This document shows, piece after piece, positions 22,219 to 39,907 of a stretch of 64,000 nucleotides of DNA (within the stretch, counting starts at the first letter, position 1; each line of letters starts with the position of its first letter). The notes beneath the pieces are model-generated. The model was not told where the DNA came from and did not search any database. It saw nothing but the letters and a program-made list of their open reading frames with translations. The translations under genes and the position numbers were made by a program. Source of the stretch: Oscarella lobularis (Eukaryota > Porifera > Homoscleromorpha > Homosclerophorida > Oscarellidae). The stretch covers positions 1,178,681 through 1,242,680 of the forward strand of contig NC_089179.1 of assembly GCF_947507565.1 (NCBI RefSeq). Direction: 5' to 3'.

Positions 22219-24094
22219 ATGAATTTCACCGATCCCGAAGTGAAGGAACTCATTTCGGACGCCGATCCCGATCGACTATTCGTCGACCTGCGCGAAATCG
22301 GACACGGCAGTTTCGGCGCCGTATATTACGTAAGCGAAGTCGAACGGGGGCGCGGTCGAAAGAAAAATCGGGTCGTCTAGGCTCAGAATGCGCAAACAGG
22401 GGACGTGGTCGCCATAAAGAAGATGTCCTTTTCCGGCAAGGCGGCTTCCGATGTAAGGAATCGTTTTGGGGCGCGGCTCACGTCAATGAGACCTCTTGTT
22501 TCTATGTGCGCGCAGAAGGCGCAGGAGATTGTGAAGGAAGTGCGCTTTCTGCGCCAGTGCGATCACGAAAATTGCGTGAAATATTTGGGATGCTATTTGA
22601 AGGGACACACGACATGGGTGCGAGGGGGAAGAAGCGTTTTCCGTCTCTTTTCTTATTTTCTGTTCTGTTTAGCTTGTCATGGAATATTGCGTTGGATCGG
22701 CGTCGGATATTCTTGAAGGTGATCCAAAAGGGTGGAAAATCTCAATTTTAATTATTTGATATTTTTTTCAGTTCATAAGCAACCTTTGCAGGAGGTGGAA
22801 ATTGGAGCGATATGCACGGAAATAGTCAAGGTCGCTCTTCCTCGCTCGTTTCCTTTTCCAATTTGTAATGCATTGATTTTTTTTCTGCAGGCTCTGTGCT
22901 ATCTTCACGCCAATAAAAGGATTCATAGGGACGTCAAAGGTTTGGAATTTCGATTAGTCATTTTTTGACGTTTACTTGGAGCGGGGGGTCCTTCTTCAGC
23001 CGGAAATATTCTTCTCACCGACGATGGTCGCGTGAAATTGGGCGACTTTGGATCCGCTTCTCTATGTAGTCCTGCTAATTCCCTCGTGGGAACACCATAC
23101 TGGTGAGGAGCACTTCAAAAAAACCCCCCTCTACGTTTTCTTTACTCTTCTTTTTATCAGGATGGCTCCTGAAGTCATTATGGCTATGGAGGACAACCAC
23201 TATGACGGAAAAGTGAGCCCAACTAAATTTTATGTGAAATCACATTTTCATTTCGGTGTATAGGTTGACGTCTGGTCATTAGGCATCACCTGCATAGAAT
23301 TGGGTAATTTTTCCGAGTCAAAAGAGTACAATTTTAGCCCTGTGTTGTGTACGCGTTTTTAGCTGAGAGAAAGCCGCCTCTGTTCAACATGAACGCAATG
23401 AGCGCTCTCTACCACATCGCTGAGCGAGATCCGCCTTCCCTGGGCAACACTCGGTCATGGTAAGAATAAGCGTTCTTATGATTTTCTCATTTGAGCTTCC
23501 ATTCCAGGTCAGACAGTTTGAGGGATTTTATAAGTTGTTGCCTTCAAAAACAGCCCAATCTTCGTCCGACGTCGGCCCAGCTATTAGGCGTGAGTCTGTA
23601 GCTTCGACAAGGCGACAGGACTCCTGACGGCGCGTTCTTTTCTATATAGCACGAATTCGTCAAAGGTTCCAAAATGGTAAAGAACGTCGTGTACGATCTC
23701 ATTCAACGCACGCGCAAGGCCGTTCTCGAGATGGACAATCTGAATTATCGTCGCATGAAAAAGATGCTCATGAATAAGCCCATCGAGGAGTCAGAAGACC
23801 AGGCGGACGGCACCAGTAGCAAAAAAGATTCGGCGACGTCGTCATTGGCAGCGACGACGACGACGACAGTGACGACGATAGTGACGGCGGCGGCGAACGA
23901 CGGCACAGAAACACCGGACAGTCAGTCCGTAAACGGCCCGTCGTCGTCGTCGCAAGGAGAAAACGCATCGCAGGGCGGTGCTAGCGCTTTGGACGCGAGC
24001 TGCGAGGAAAGCGATAGCGAGGAATCGTCGGTTTCTAGTGAATTGAGTCAGTTTGAGGTACGTCGATTTATTGAAGCGGGGATGATGTTGATAA

Positions 24095-24133
<39 letters not shown>

Positions 24134-26151
24134 AGCCGTCTGATCCTTTGAGTGCCAGCGGTCACTTGGGTTATCTCCACCATCAGGTAAGTGGAAGCAG
24201 CGAGAGGCTGAGCTCTTTCGGTGCCGCGTCGTCGGATATGGATCCCGGTAAAGCAGCTGTTGCCCGCCGACTGGTACGTGGTTTTAGTGTCTTAAAAGTT
24301 TTTAATTTGTGAATTATGCTCTCTTCTTCTTCTTTTTTTGCAGTCTGCGCAAGCGTCTAGTCATCGCGGCAATTTTACGACGCTTCGGCCGCAGAGCATG
24401 ATCGAAAAGAAGCGAAACGAAGTCGCAATTAAAAACGAGTTGAAAGATCAGCTTGTCTTGTACAAACGCATGCGTCAGCAGCACGCGAGACAGTTGGAAC
24501 AGCTGGAACAGAAGAACAAAACGGAAACGAACGACTATCGAAGGACGCTGGAAAAAGAACTGGAACAGCAGAGCGCACTCTACGAACGAGAAATGGAGCG
24601 AATGAGAAGCAAGAACAAAGGGGAGCTTGAAACGAAGGTACAACAATAATAGAGATCTTTTTTCTCTGAGTCGAGGATTTCATTCTGTGTGTGCGCGCTT
24701 TTTAGAACAAAGGAAATAAGGATGATGATCGCAAGTATCAGAAACAGCTTCGCGATAGACAAGATGGGGAAATGAAGCAATTTCAAAACCAACAGAAAAA
24801 TGACTTCAAAGCAGCCAAAGTCATGTATAAAGACGTAAGCCGAAACATAAAGACTTGATGGGATTTTCATGCATCTTCTCCTCTTTTTTTGTTGCAGAAA
24901 GGGGACAAAGGGCAATCGTCCAGTGATCGGAAGCAGTTATATCAGGCAAAGAAGGAAGAGCTGCAACGTCAGCAGCAAAAGGCCGAAGACGAATTACTTG
25001 CCAAGCAGCTGCAGGAAGCGGAACAGGACATACGAGAGTATCGACGCGATCTGTTGCTGCAGCGTCACGTTCTGGAGAAAAGTCTACTGCTGGAAGTAAG
25101 TATATTTCCAAAGGGAGAAGTGAGAGAGAGAGAGAGAGATCTTGGGCTGTAGGAATTAAATGCCATGCAGAAGCACAAAGATTTGGCGCAGGACATGCGC
25201 ATGAGACATCACAAGTGCATGGCCGATTTGGAACTGAAGCAGATGGGCGCTGTGCACAACTTGAAACGGCAGCACTTGGAAGGTCAGCAGCAGGCCGAGT
25301 GGACCGATCAGATGGAGTATAATCGACGACGCGAACGCGAGCTGCGGAAGAAGCATTTGACTGAACTTCGTCAACAGCCGAAAAGTTTAAAAGTGAGAAA
25401 ATTCCTACGTGCTACTATTCCTCAATTAATTATTTCATTTAGATGAAGCAGTCATTGATTAAGAAGCAGTTTAATGATACCGTTAAAATTCAGCAGAGAC
25501 AGTACAAAGCGCTACAGAAACAGCTGATGGATTCGTATCCGAAAGACACGCACAAGGACGTGGTGAGACAGGCGAAGGAGGACCAAATGAGAAAAATGGC
25601 CGTTCTTGCGACCCAATACGAGAAGAGCATTGCCGATATGCTGGAACAACAGTCGGTGAGTTCTCGACGAAACGATAGACGCCGGTCTCTCGCGAACGTT
25701 TATTGTCAGGTGAAACTTGACGAGTCTCAAGTGAAAGAGCAAGAGGATTTGAGAGTTCAGCTGCAGCAGGAACAGGATCTCTTGAAGGAGTACCAAGAAA
25801 AGTTGCAGAGCGGTTTGAAGAGCCAAGTGCTTCGCGAAAGGGAGGCGTTGGAGCAGAGAATCAAGCAGCGCGAAGAGCAGCTGAAGCAGAGGGCAAGCGA
25901 CGCGACCGGCGCAACGAGAGAGCGAAATTCACGATCCCTTTTTTTAGGTTTACGAGGAGAGCACGCGGCTGCAGGGAATCAGATTGGAGAAGCTGCAAGA
26001 ATTGAGGCAGAAGCAGTTGGCCGAAGTGATGGAGTTTGACCAGAGCCCCGGAATGGGACTGCTCTTGGGTGCCAACGCCGACACGTCGAAACGACCGCGG
26101 AGCACCGCCAGCACGCTGTCTCACGAGCCGCCGACGTTCGCTCCCTTTTAA
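22219..26151 (+). CDS. TAOK1: TAO kinase (STE20 family, TAOK1/2/3)
   Basis: 20 exons, 939 aa (human TAOK1 1001): 22219-22329, 22381-22452, 22516-22617, 22673-22718, 22772-22830, 22891-22939, 23000-23102, 23161-23212, 23264-23303, 23363-23459, 23508-23589, 23650-24057, 24136-24273, 24344-24637, 24706-24834, 24898-25095, 25153-25392, 25443-25655, 25710-25892 (GC donor), 25948-26151. TAOKs are MAP3Ks acting on p38/JNK and Hippo pathways. The kinase domain (residues 15-280) has [44 protein letters not shown] and [21 protein letters not shown] Ser/Thr-rich linker follows, then a long coiled coil with [23 protein letters not shown] and [10 protein letters not shown], all TAOK-typical. It lacks the long hydrophobic tail of TAOK2 and ends [13 protein letters not shown]. 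One ancestral TAOK is likely, so the number in the symbol is nominal. Confidence 0.95.
24095..24126 (+). repeat. (CT)n microsatellite forming a TAOK polypyrimidine tract
   Basis: About 16 CT dinucleotides in the intron 24058-24135, ending a few bases before the CTTAG acceptor. It serves as an unusually long polypyrimidine tract. A comparable CT run lies in a USP32 intron at about 34462-34485 and a GA run at about 30188-30212. Confidence 0.8.
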
Positions 26152-26468
26152 GCGAAGACCCCTCCTGTCCTCTTTCTCCCTTTTCCCGTCTCCTTTATTA
26201 CCTATAACCTGTGAATGCACACGCGCCCGTAAATCTTTGGTGTGAGTCACTGCCTAAAGCTTTTTTTCGTAGAGGAGAATTTTATTATTTGTCTTGAATG
26301 GTGGTGGTGGATAGGGCGGTCCCAGTGGGTGGGCGGTGGCGGTAAAAAATTTACGTTCTCTTTTCTGTAAGACGCGGTGTTGTAGTAGTTGTCTTCGGCG
26401 AATGTTCATAGAGAGAGACAGGGGGCTCTAGAAAGATAATCTGGTACACTCTGTATAATCTACTCTGG

Positions 26469-29160
26469 TCAAACGGCGAGATCGGTTCCTTTCATTTTGA
26501 CCTTCGCTTTGCTCTTTCTCTTTTCTTTTTTGAGGTCGTCTTCGACGCGTTGGCGCATTATTTCCATGCAGACGACGGAATCTTCCAAGCTGTCGTGCCC
26601 CTCAGCTGCGTACGTACCAAGTTGTTTAGCGTGACATGCTATGATGTACTGTATCATACCGCTATCTTGGATTATTTTGTTCAGAAATTCGGCTGCCAGG
26701 GTGCGGAGAGCGCGCTTGTACGGACGGCCTTTGGCGTGGGGAAACACGACGCTCGTGTCCACCACTTTGGCATGAATGATCTGAAATTTTGGGATTGAGA
26801 AAAAACTGGGCCTGCGTTGGGGTCGTCGTCTCGCCTTTAGAGTGACCAAGTCGCTATTCAAACTGTGCCCAATTAGTATTGAGTCCGCCGTGAATATCTG
26901 CATCAGATCGCGCTGGACGTCGGTCAATGATGTCTTGACCTTTTCCATCATTGACGCGGTGATGCCGCTGAATCTGCATATGCAATATCATTTAGGTTGG
27001 TTTTAGGCGAACGATGTGTTTCTTTTTCACTGGGTGTTATAGTCGACGATTGGCAACTGGGGTCTCACCAGCGTCTCGTAGACACTCTTGAGCGCGTGGT
27101 CGATCACCGTGACTCGGGTTAGCTCCAGCCCATTGGCTGTATAACACTGACAAAGAGCATATCGAAAATCAGGATTCAAACTATCTTCTGTTTACCATTT
27201 CACAGTCCAAAGCGAAAATCCCACTGCGGTGATCCCGTTTGCTTGAACTGGACGGATTTGTGGTCACAAATCCATCTCGCAAGGGACTCCGAACGCCTTC
27301 CGTTACGTGGCACTGTTAGTGAGTCCGAGGAATCACGTATGATTATCAGGAAAGTTTCAACTTACTTACTTTTGCTATAAGGCAGCCAGACGCTCCAGGA
27401 GGCGCTTGACAGCAGGAGTACGCTTTAACAACAGTGCCTCCATCTGGAAGTAAAGTAAAGTCACCTTAATCAGTTAGTTCGTACAACTTGCCTCGTTTTG
27501 TCCACAGACGACCCTTGTGATAATTGCATTCTTCTTCCGTTGCATACCGGTAGTCCGTCGTGATGACAAACCGCTTGGAACAGCGAACGCAAATGTGTTC
27601 CTTATCTGAGATGAAGAAATGAAATGGGGAGAGATAAGGCGCTGAAAGGGCTGCAAACCTGTGTTCGACAGCGTTGTGACGGGATTGGGTAGCCTTCGAG
27701 ACGCGTCTTCGTCAATTTTAGCCACTGTAGGATTGGACTCGTGTGAAAGAGGATAGCCGTTTTCGCGGAGCTGCTCTTCGGTGAGAAGATACGGCTGCAA
27801 ACCTTTGTAAAAGAGTTCACCTAAAAGGAAACAAACTCCTCTAAGGTTCTTGGCATCTTTTGTTCACATCTACTTGTTAGATCTCCTCTTTTCTCGACAG
27901 GCACTGAAGACGAGCCATCCTGATCATTTGGCTCATAGGATATTTCCTCGGTGTCTCGTTTTTGTGCAGCCTGCTGCCGCCGAAGTTTATTCAACGCGCC
28001 AGAGCATTTTCCGACGTACAACTGACGCGTGCTGCTGCTCAGAAAAATGCTCTCTTCTTCTTTCTTAGCCTATAGAAGAGCGACGTCTATCGACTCAATA
28101 TCGATCATTCAACGCATATCTCACGCACCCTTTCAAAGGCTTCCTCTTCTTTTGAACAGAGCTTGAGAAATTCGTTCACGAAGGAATCGAGACGTGTTTG
28201 GCGCAGATTGGACGGAATTTTGCCGCCCGCTTTGAGAGGAATGACGGGTCTTTTGGCAGTCGGAGCGGTATGAGCAACGCGTTTTCTTCCAACGGTCGGA
28301 GCGTGTTCAACAGGCGGCATTTTCCTCCTCTTCTTCTGTTTCAGAGAAAATCTCTCTCATAGACAGATGAACATTATCTACGCAAATAAGACTGACGTCG
28401 TTTGTCGACAGAACTGTGGCTCCCGCATGAGCAATCCTCTTTCGAATTCGTGCACCAGGTATGTTCTGGTATGCTTCTTTTTTCGATTGAACGTTGCGAG
28501 AGTCGGACGAAGGAGACGAAACAGAAGGCGCCTCCGGCTGCTTGGGAAGAGGAAAAGGAGGAAGAGAGTAAGCACTCAGAACCTTGTCGACCGTTGCACT
28601 CAGCTGAAAAAACAAGATTTCAATTGTGCAGAGACATAATTGGCTTTGTCATTACATCATCCTCTACGTCATCTTCTTCTCCAATATTGAATAATGGCTC
28701 AGGCGGCTTTTCTAATTTTTCAGATTTTTTCTCTTGGGCTGGCGCCGTTTTGGACTCCGCGATCTTCTCGTCTTTTTTTGGCTCAGATGTAGACGCCGAG
28801 TCGCCTTTTCGAGGACTGTCACACTTGGATACGATTTTTGGTTGTGTGACTTCGGACGAATTTCTTTTCTTCGGCGATGAATGGACTGCACTGTCAGTTG
28901 ACTTCAGTTTCTCGAGTTGTGGCGTTTCGGGGGCACTTCGATCCGTTGCAACAGGCTTTGCAGGATGCTGAACGAGAGGTGCTTGCTTGGGAGATCGAGG
29001 TCGGGCTACTGAACAAAATCAATGAAAACGAGGCATTTTCTCGACGCCGATCGCTACCTGCTCGTGGAGTATGCTTATAGTGGCAGTACGGTCGATGGCA
29101 GAGACCGTGCGCATAGAAAGGACAATCCACAGCGCGAAAAAAACCTGCGGACGGAAACAT
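26469..29160 (-). CDS. REXO1: REXO1-like 3'-5' RNA exonuclease (DEDDh)
   Basis: 13 minus-strand exons, 681 aa: 29058-29160, 28656-29008, 28397-28603, 28129-28335, 27874-28069, 27659-27820, 27492-27605 (GC donor), 27370-27443, 27196-27312, 27031-27146, 26835-26973 (GC donor), 26660-26780, 26469-26605. The N-terminus GFFRAVDCPFYAHGLCHRPYCHYKH is a CCCH zinc finger with the family's GFFRAxDCP start. A low-complexity Lys/Ser/Pro region follows, then a conserved middle block (PLKAGGKIPSNLRQ; LLTEEQLRENGYPL) and a Cys-rich knuckle. The C-terminal exonuclease has Exo I FALDCEMCYT, Exo II ILIGHSLNSDL and Exo III HDSLEDS. Length is close to half that of vertebrate REXO1 (about 1,200 aa) because the disordered linker is short. 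It is divergent with USP32 at 82 bp. Confidence 0.93.
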
Positions 29161-29242
29161 TTCTTTTTCTTTCGACCGCGCTAACGCACGCGAATTCTAT
29201 CGCATCGTGTGATCTCAGCTCTCGCGAAATACAGACCCAGAA
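29161..29242. promoter_or_regulatory. REXO1 / USP32 82-bp divergent promoter interval
   Basis: Start codons of two divergent genes are 82 bp apart, the shortest head-to-head gap in the window. Both promoters must be here or inside coding sequence. No TATA box is evident. Layout-based inference. Confidence 0.5.
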
Positions 29243-36131
<6,889 letters not shown>

Positions 36132-36265
36132 GTAAGCAACAGGCAAGCGTAGTACTGTAGGGGGAAAAAAACGAAAGCGATCGCTGCTGCTGCTTTATTT
36201 CGTCATTTGCGCATTATCCTGTTCTGCTTTCCTTGCTATTGCAAGGTGCACGAGTTACGTGTTTC

Positions 36266-39200
36266 TTATTCTGGGAGGGCGGCATTATTCAATAGCTCAA
36301 GAACGTCATTTCGATGCATGACTTCGAGTGCTTGCTTCAGATGATCGATTACGTCGTTTCGTTGCGCGTAGTGCCGCAGGAGCGCGGCCGTCGGACTCGG
36401 TTTCTGCCCGAATTCATCGACTTGGGCGAATGAGTAATCTAGTATAGCGGCAAGAGATCGCCAGTCCTCGTTTCCGGCACGGTCGAGTTTCATCGCAATG
36501 CTCGCTACGATTCCCTCGGGAATTAGTTCGTGTACCTGTCATCAGGATAGGGATAAAAAAGAGATGATAGATAAAGGCGTTTAGGTACTGACCTCGCCGC
36601 CGACAGGTGTCACCAAGAGCTTTAACTCAACTCGAGATTCTCCCGAAATGTTCAGTGTTACTTGGACGGGGGACGTCGGAAAGCCATTGCCCGTCCATTT
36701 GACAAGAAATCTGACATCAGCGGGGACTATAACTTCCTCGCAGGGAAGCAGCGCTCTTTGCCACACCGAACGAAACGGAATACTCTATGGAAGCAAGCAA
36801 GCAAGATTGTTTCAGACGAAACAGACTATAAGCAACCCACCTGCTGACATGGATCAATGTTCCAGTTGTTCGACGCACTCATTGCTACGGTAACATCAGT
36901 GTCTCTTTCGTAGCCAAGCAAATAGCACTGCGTATGACGACAGACGTAATCATTTAGGACTTGTTTCCTGGCGGCCTAAAGTGAAGAAAAAAAGCGTTCT
37001 CTGGATCGTCGGGTGGCGACTTTTTCTTCGTACCCGGTAATACTTAGGCAAATTGGGATGAATAAGAAGCTGGATTTGAAACTCCTTACTAGCGTTCACG
37101 ACCGGCGGCGGCGGCGAATAGACGCTCGCCACGCACTCGCCCCACGTCATCACGTTGTAAATGAACGCCCAGAAGAAGCTGAAATGCGACGCCTCCATGC
37201 CGATGTATCGATCGTAGACGTCGAACTCGGTGACGGAGAGCTTGTGAAACGACGTCGTCGTTCGCCTATCGTCTTCGTCGTGCGACGCCGTCAGAACGTT
37301 AATCTCGCCCTTCGGCGCCTTGTGAGACGTCGGACCGCAATGGGGTATGCGAAAGGTGACCATCTTATGAAAAACGAATCCGGGCGGATTCGTCTCGATC
37401 AGGATGGGATCGCCAATTGGGACGAGATTGTCGTCGCCGACGTCCATGCGAATGGTCGGCACGCACTCTTTGATTTGAATTTCGACTTCCTCGCCGTCGT
37501 CGATTGCACCTTTGGGTACATCGACCATCGCACCGGACGCTGTGTCGATCAGTTTTCCGCCGTCGCGACCGAATTTCGCCGACGCTTTCGAGCAAAATTC
37601 GAATTTACCTACGAACAAATCAATGAAAAGGTTCGCCTTTTTTTTTTGTTGTTTTCGTCGCGTGCGTCGATCGTACCGAGGCGTTTTCTGACGGACGCCA
37701 ATTCGTCGCCGTCGCACTTTGCAATGACGCGATCGTGCCGTTTCAGAACGCACGTCGACACAATTCGCGACAGTTTGTCGACGGTGAGAAGACTAATGAT
37801 GGGAACGTGAAACAGGTTCTTCGCTCGCTTGACAACCAACTCCATGTCCTCGCCATCGTCGAACTCAACAATCTCAGCATTTCTCGACCAGTACTTGCAA
37901 TACAGATGAACGCGAACATACGGCTCTGCCGGCAGACGGCGAAGAATACTTTCTATATATGAACAACAATATTGAGACGTGGATATTGGTGCCAATCTCC
38001 TACTTTGCGTCAACTCGCTTGAAAGGCTGAGACTCCGCTCGGCCTCCAGACTCTCGTCGTGCGTAACTGCAATGATGTCTTTCGTTTCGGTCAAATCTTT
38101 CACTGTCGAGATGACCTTCCGTGACGTCGATGACGCGTCCCACAGATCTGCTACCTCTATCTTCAGCTGCTTTGATATGCCTTCGCGAATGTGGTCCAAG
38201 TCCTCGTCTTCGATTAGAAACTCTTCGGGATCGACGTTTCTGCTCAGACGTCGAACAGTGATCGTTTTGTTGACAATCGTGCCTGATGTCACCCTGTCAT
38301 CCTCACTATAGATGTCTGGATGGGCTGGCATTGCTGAAAGATAAGGCAACCGTCATTTCTTACGTCAGCAACAATTCTCTCGTTTACCTGAATCTGAATC
38401 TGATTTTGTTTTGGGCGTTTGAGACTTTCTCTGACTCAGTCTCACTGCCTTCAAATAGTCCGCCACTTGGTGCTGCCCGTGGAATCGAGCCCAGTCTTCC
38501 GGAATGAAGGAACGAAAATTGCTAAAAAAATCAATTAGAGATATTTGGCGTCTCGACGACAATACTTCGTACGTACACTTGGTCTATCTTGGCTCCATAT
38601 TCGACGAGCAGTTTCACGGCGTCGAAATTGCCGCGCGCAGCGGCGCTATGAATCGGCGCCCAATAACGCTGACCTAAGCGCGTGTGAAACCCCGTGTGAA
38701 AAACTCTGGACAGCGACAGATGACAGCGACAGCGACGCGCGCTGCGCTGCAACTTTATACCTACCGCTTTCGTTGGGATCGCTTCCGTCAGTTTCGAGAA
38801 GTTCTCTCATTCCGGCCAAATTACCATCGACGACGAGTTGATCGAGCTTTCCTCGAGCGATAGAAAAGCCTCTTTGCCTCGTCGTCGTCGACTGTTCGAC
38901 GGGATTCGATCGTTCTTCGAAAGAAAACGCCCCCGGCACGATAGACGTTGACGCGTCAAAGCGGACTCTCCGCGAACTCACCAGCTTCTTTCAAGTACTC
39001 GACGACATGCTGATGATTCGCTTGCTCGGCGACGGCAAGCGGCGTTTCGTTGAGGTAATTCTTCCTGTTGTAGAAAGGGGAAGGAAAACGGACGAACAAA
39101 AGGACGGCGCCCTGCGTCTACCTGTGAACGGAAAAGCGTTTCTCCGTCAAGAACTTGACCGCCGGCAGGTGACCGTAACCGGCAGCGGAATGCAGAGGAG

Positions 39201-39742
39201 ACCACGGTTTCGTGGAGAATTCCCTTTCGATTTCCTCGCCCTGCGTCGCGCGACGAGGAACATATGGGAGACTGGGGAGATTCGTCGCCGCGTCCGCGCC
39301 ATGCACTTACGTTCGTATCGTTTATCAGTTCTCCCAGTCGCTTGACGTCATTGAATCGCGCAGCGTTGTCGATTGCCTCGAAAAGATCGTCCATCTCCTT
39401 GCGCTCCGGCCTGTACTCCTCGCCCAAGTGACATTGAACGACGAGAGACGCGTCGCGTCGTCCCAAATCGTTCAAGATCTCGACGAGACGCCGGCCCGTG
39501 CTTTCGTCCGGTTTTTCGTGACTCCACCGGCGCAATATCCATTCGGTTTTGTTTTCTCGTAGTCGGGCGCGTTTCTTGTCCGCTCCCAAGCCCAATTTGT
39601 CGACGAGACGGCTCCAGTGATCGTCTTCGTCGTCGTAGTAGCCTTCCTTTCGGTCTAACTTGAGCCCGAGTTCGCCAAAGAGAGCGTCGGAGAAGTCAGA
39701 AACACGAGCGCTCAAGCCAAGGCCGTGCGGCGGCGATGCCAT
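36266..39742 (-). CDS. Death domain-ankyrin-ZU5-UPA-death domain protein
   Basis: 12 minus-strand exons, 930 aa: 39311-39742, 39122-39240, 38982-39064, 38765-38914, 38577-38673, 38388-38521, 38004-38333, 37677-37952, 37034-37608, 36841-36975, 36593-36784, 36266-36535. Residues about 14-104 form a death-fold (HWSRLVDKLGLGADKKR; WSHEKPDESTGRRLVEIL). Ankyrin repeats follow at about 112-325 (WSPLHSAAGYGHLPAVKFL, ETPLAVAEQANHQHVVEYL, WAPIHSAAARGNFDAVKLL). Two segments (about 350-440 and 455-540) look doublecortin-like; this is tentative. ZU5 is at about 550-700 (GGKLIDTASGAMVDVPKGAI), containing H682-F683-S684 in SHFSFFWAF. A UPA-like region (735-840) and a C-terminal death domain (845-930, WRSLAAILDYS) end it. 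ZU5-UPA-DD is the module of ankyrins, UNC5 and PIDD; adding an N-terminal death domain and ankyrins is unusual. Likely a cytosolic signalling scaffold. Confidence 0.85.
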
Positions 39743-39907
39743 TCTGTCGCTCCCTACAGCTAATAGCCTAATGCCGAAAGAACCGGAAGAACCGGAAGAT
39801 CCTCTGCTTCTAATCGAATTTTCTCTCCCACGATGGGGGAACTCATTTTCAGGGACAAACAGGTAAATATTACAAGCATACATCAGAAGAAAAGTTCTAT
39901 AGCTCGT

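Noticed and set aside
21751-22751. Overlapping frames of 97-237 codons between THOC5 and TAOK
   Set aside because: They overlap each other on both strands, run through TAOK exons in other frames, and match no family; GC-rich DNA makes such frames by chance.
24187-24273. Intron starting GTAAGT at 24187 in TAOK
   Set aside because: No usable acceptor precedes the real donor at 24274, and reading through stays in frame, so I kept it as exon.
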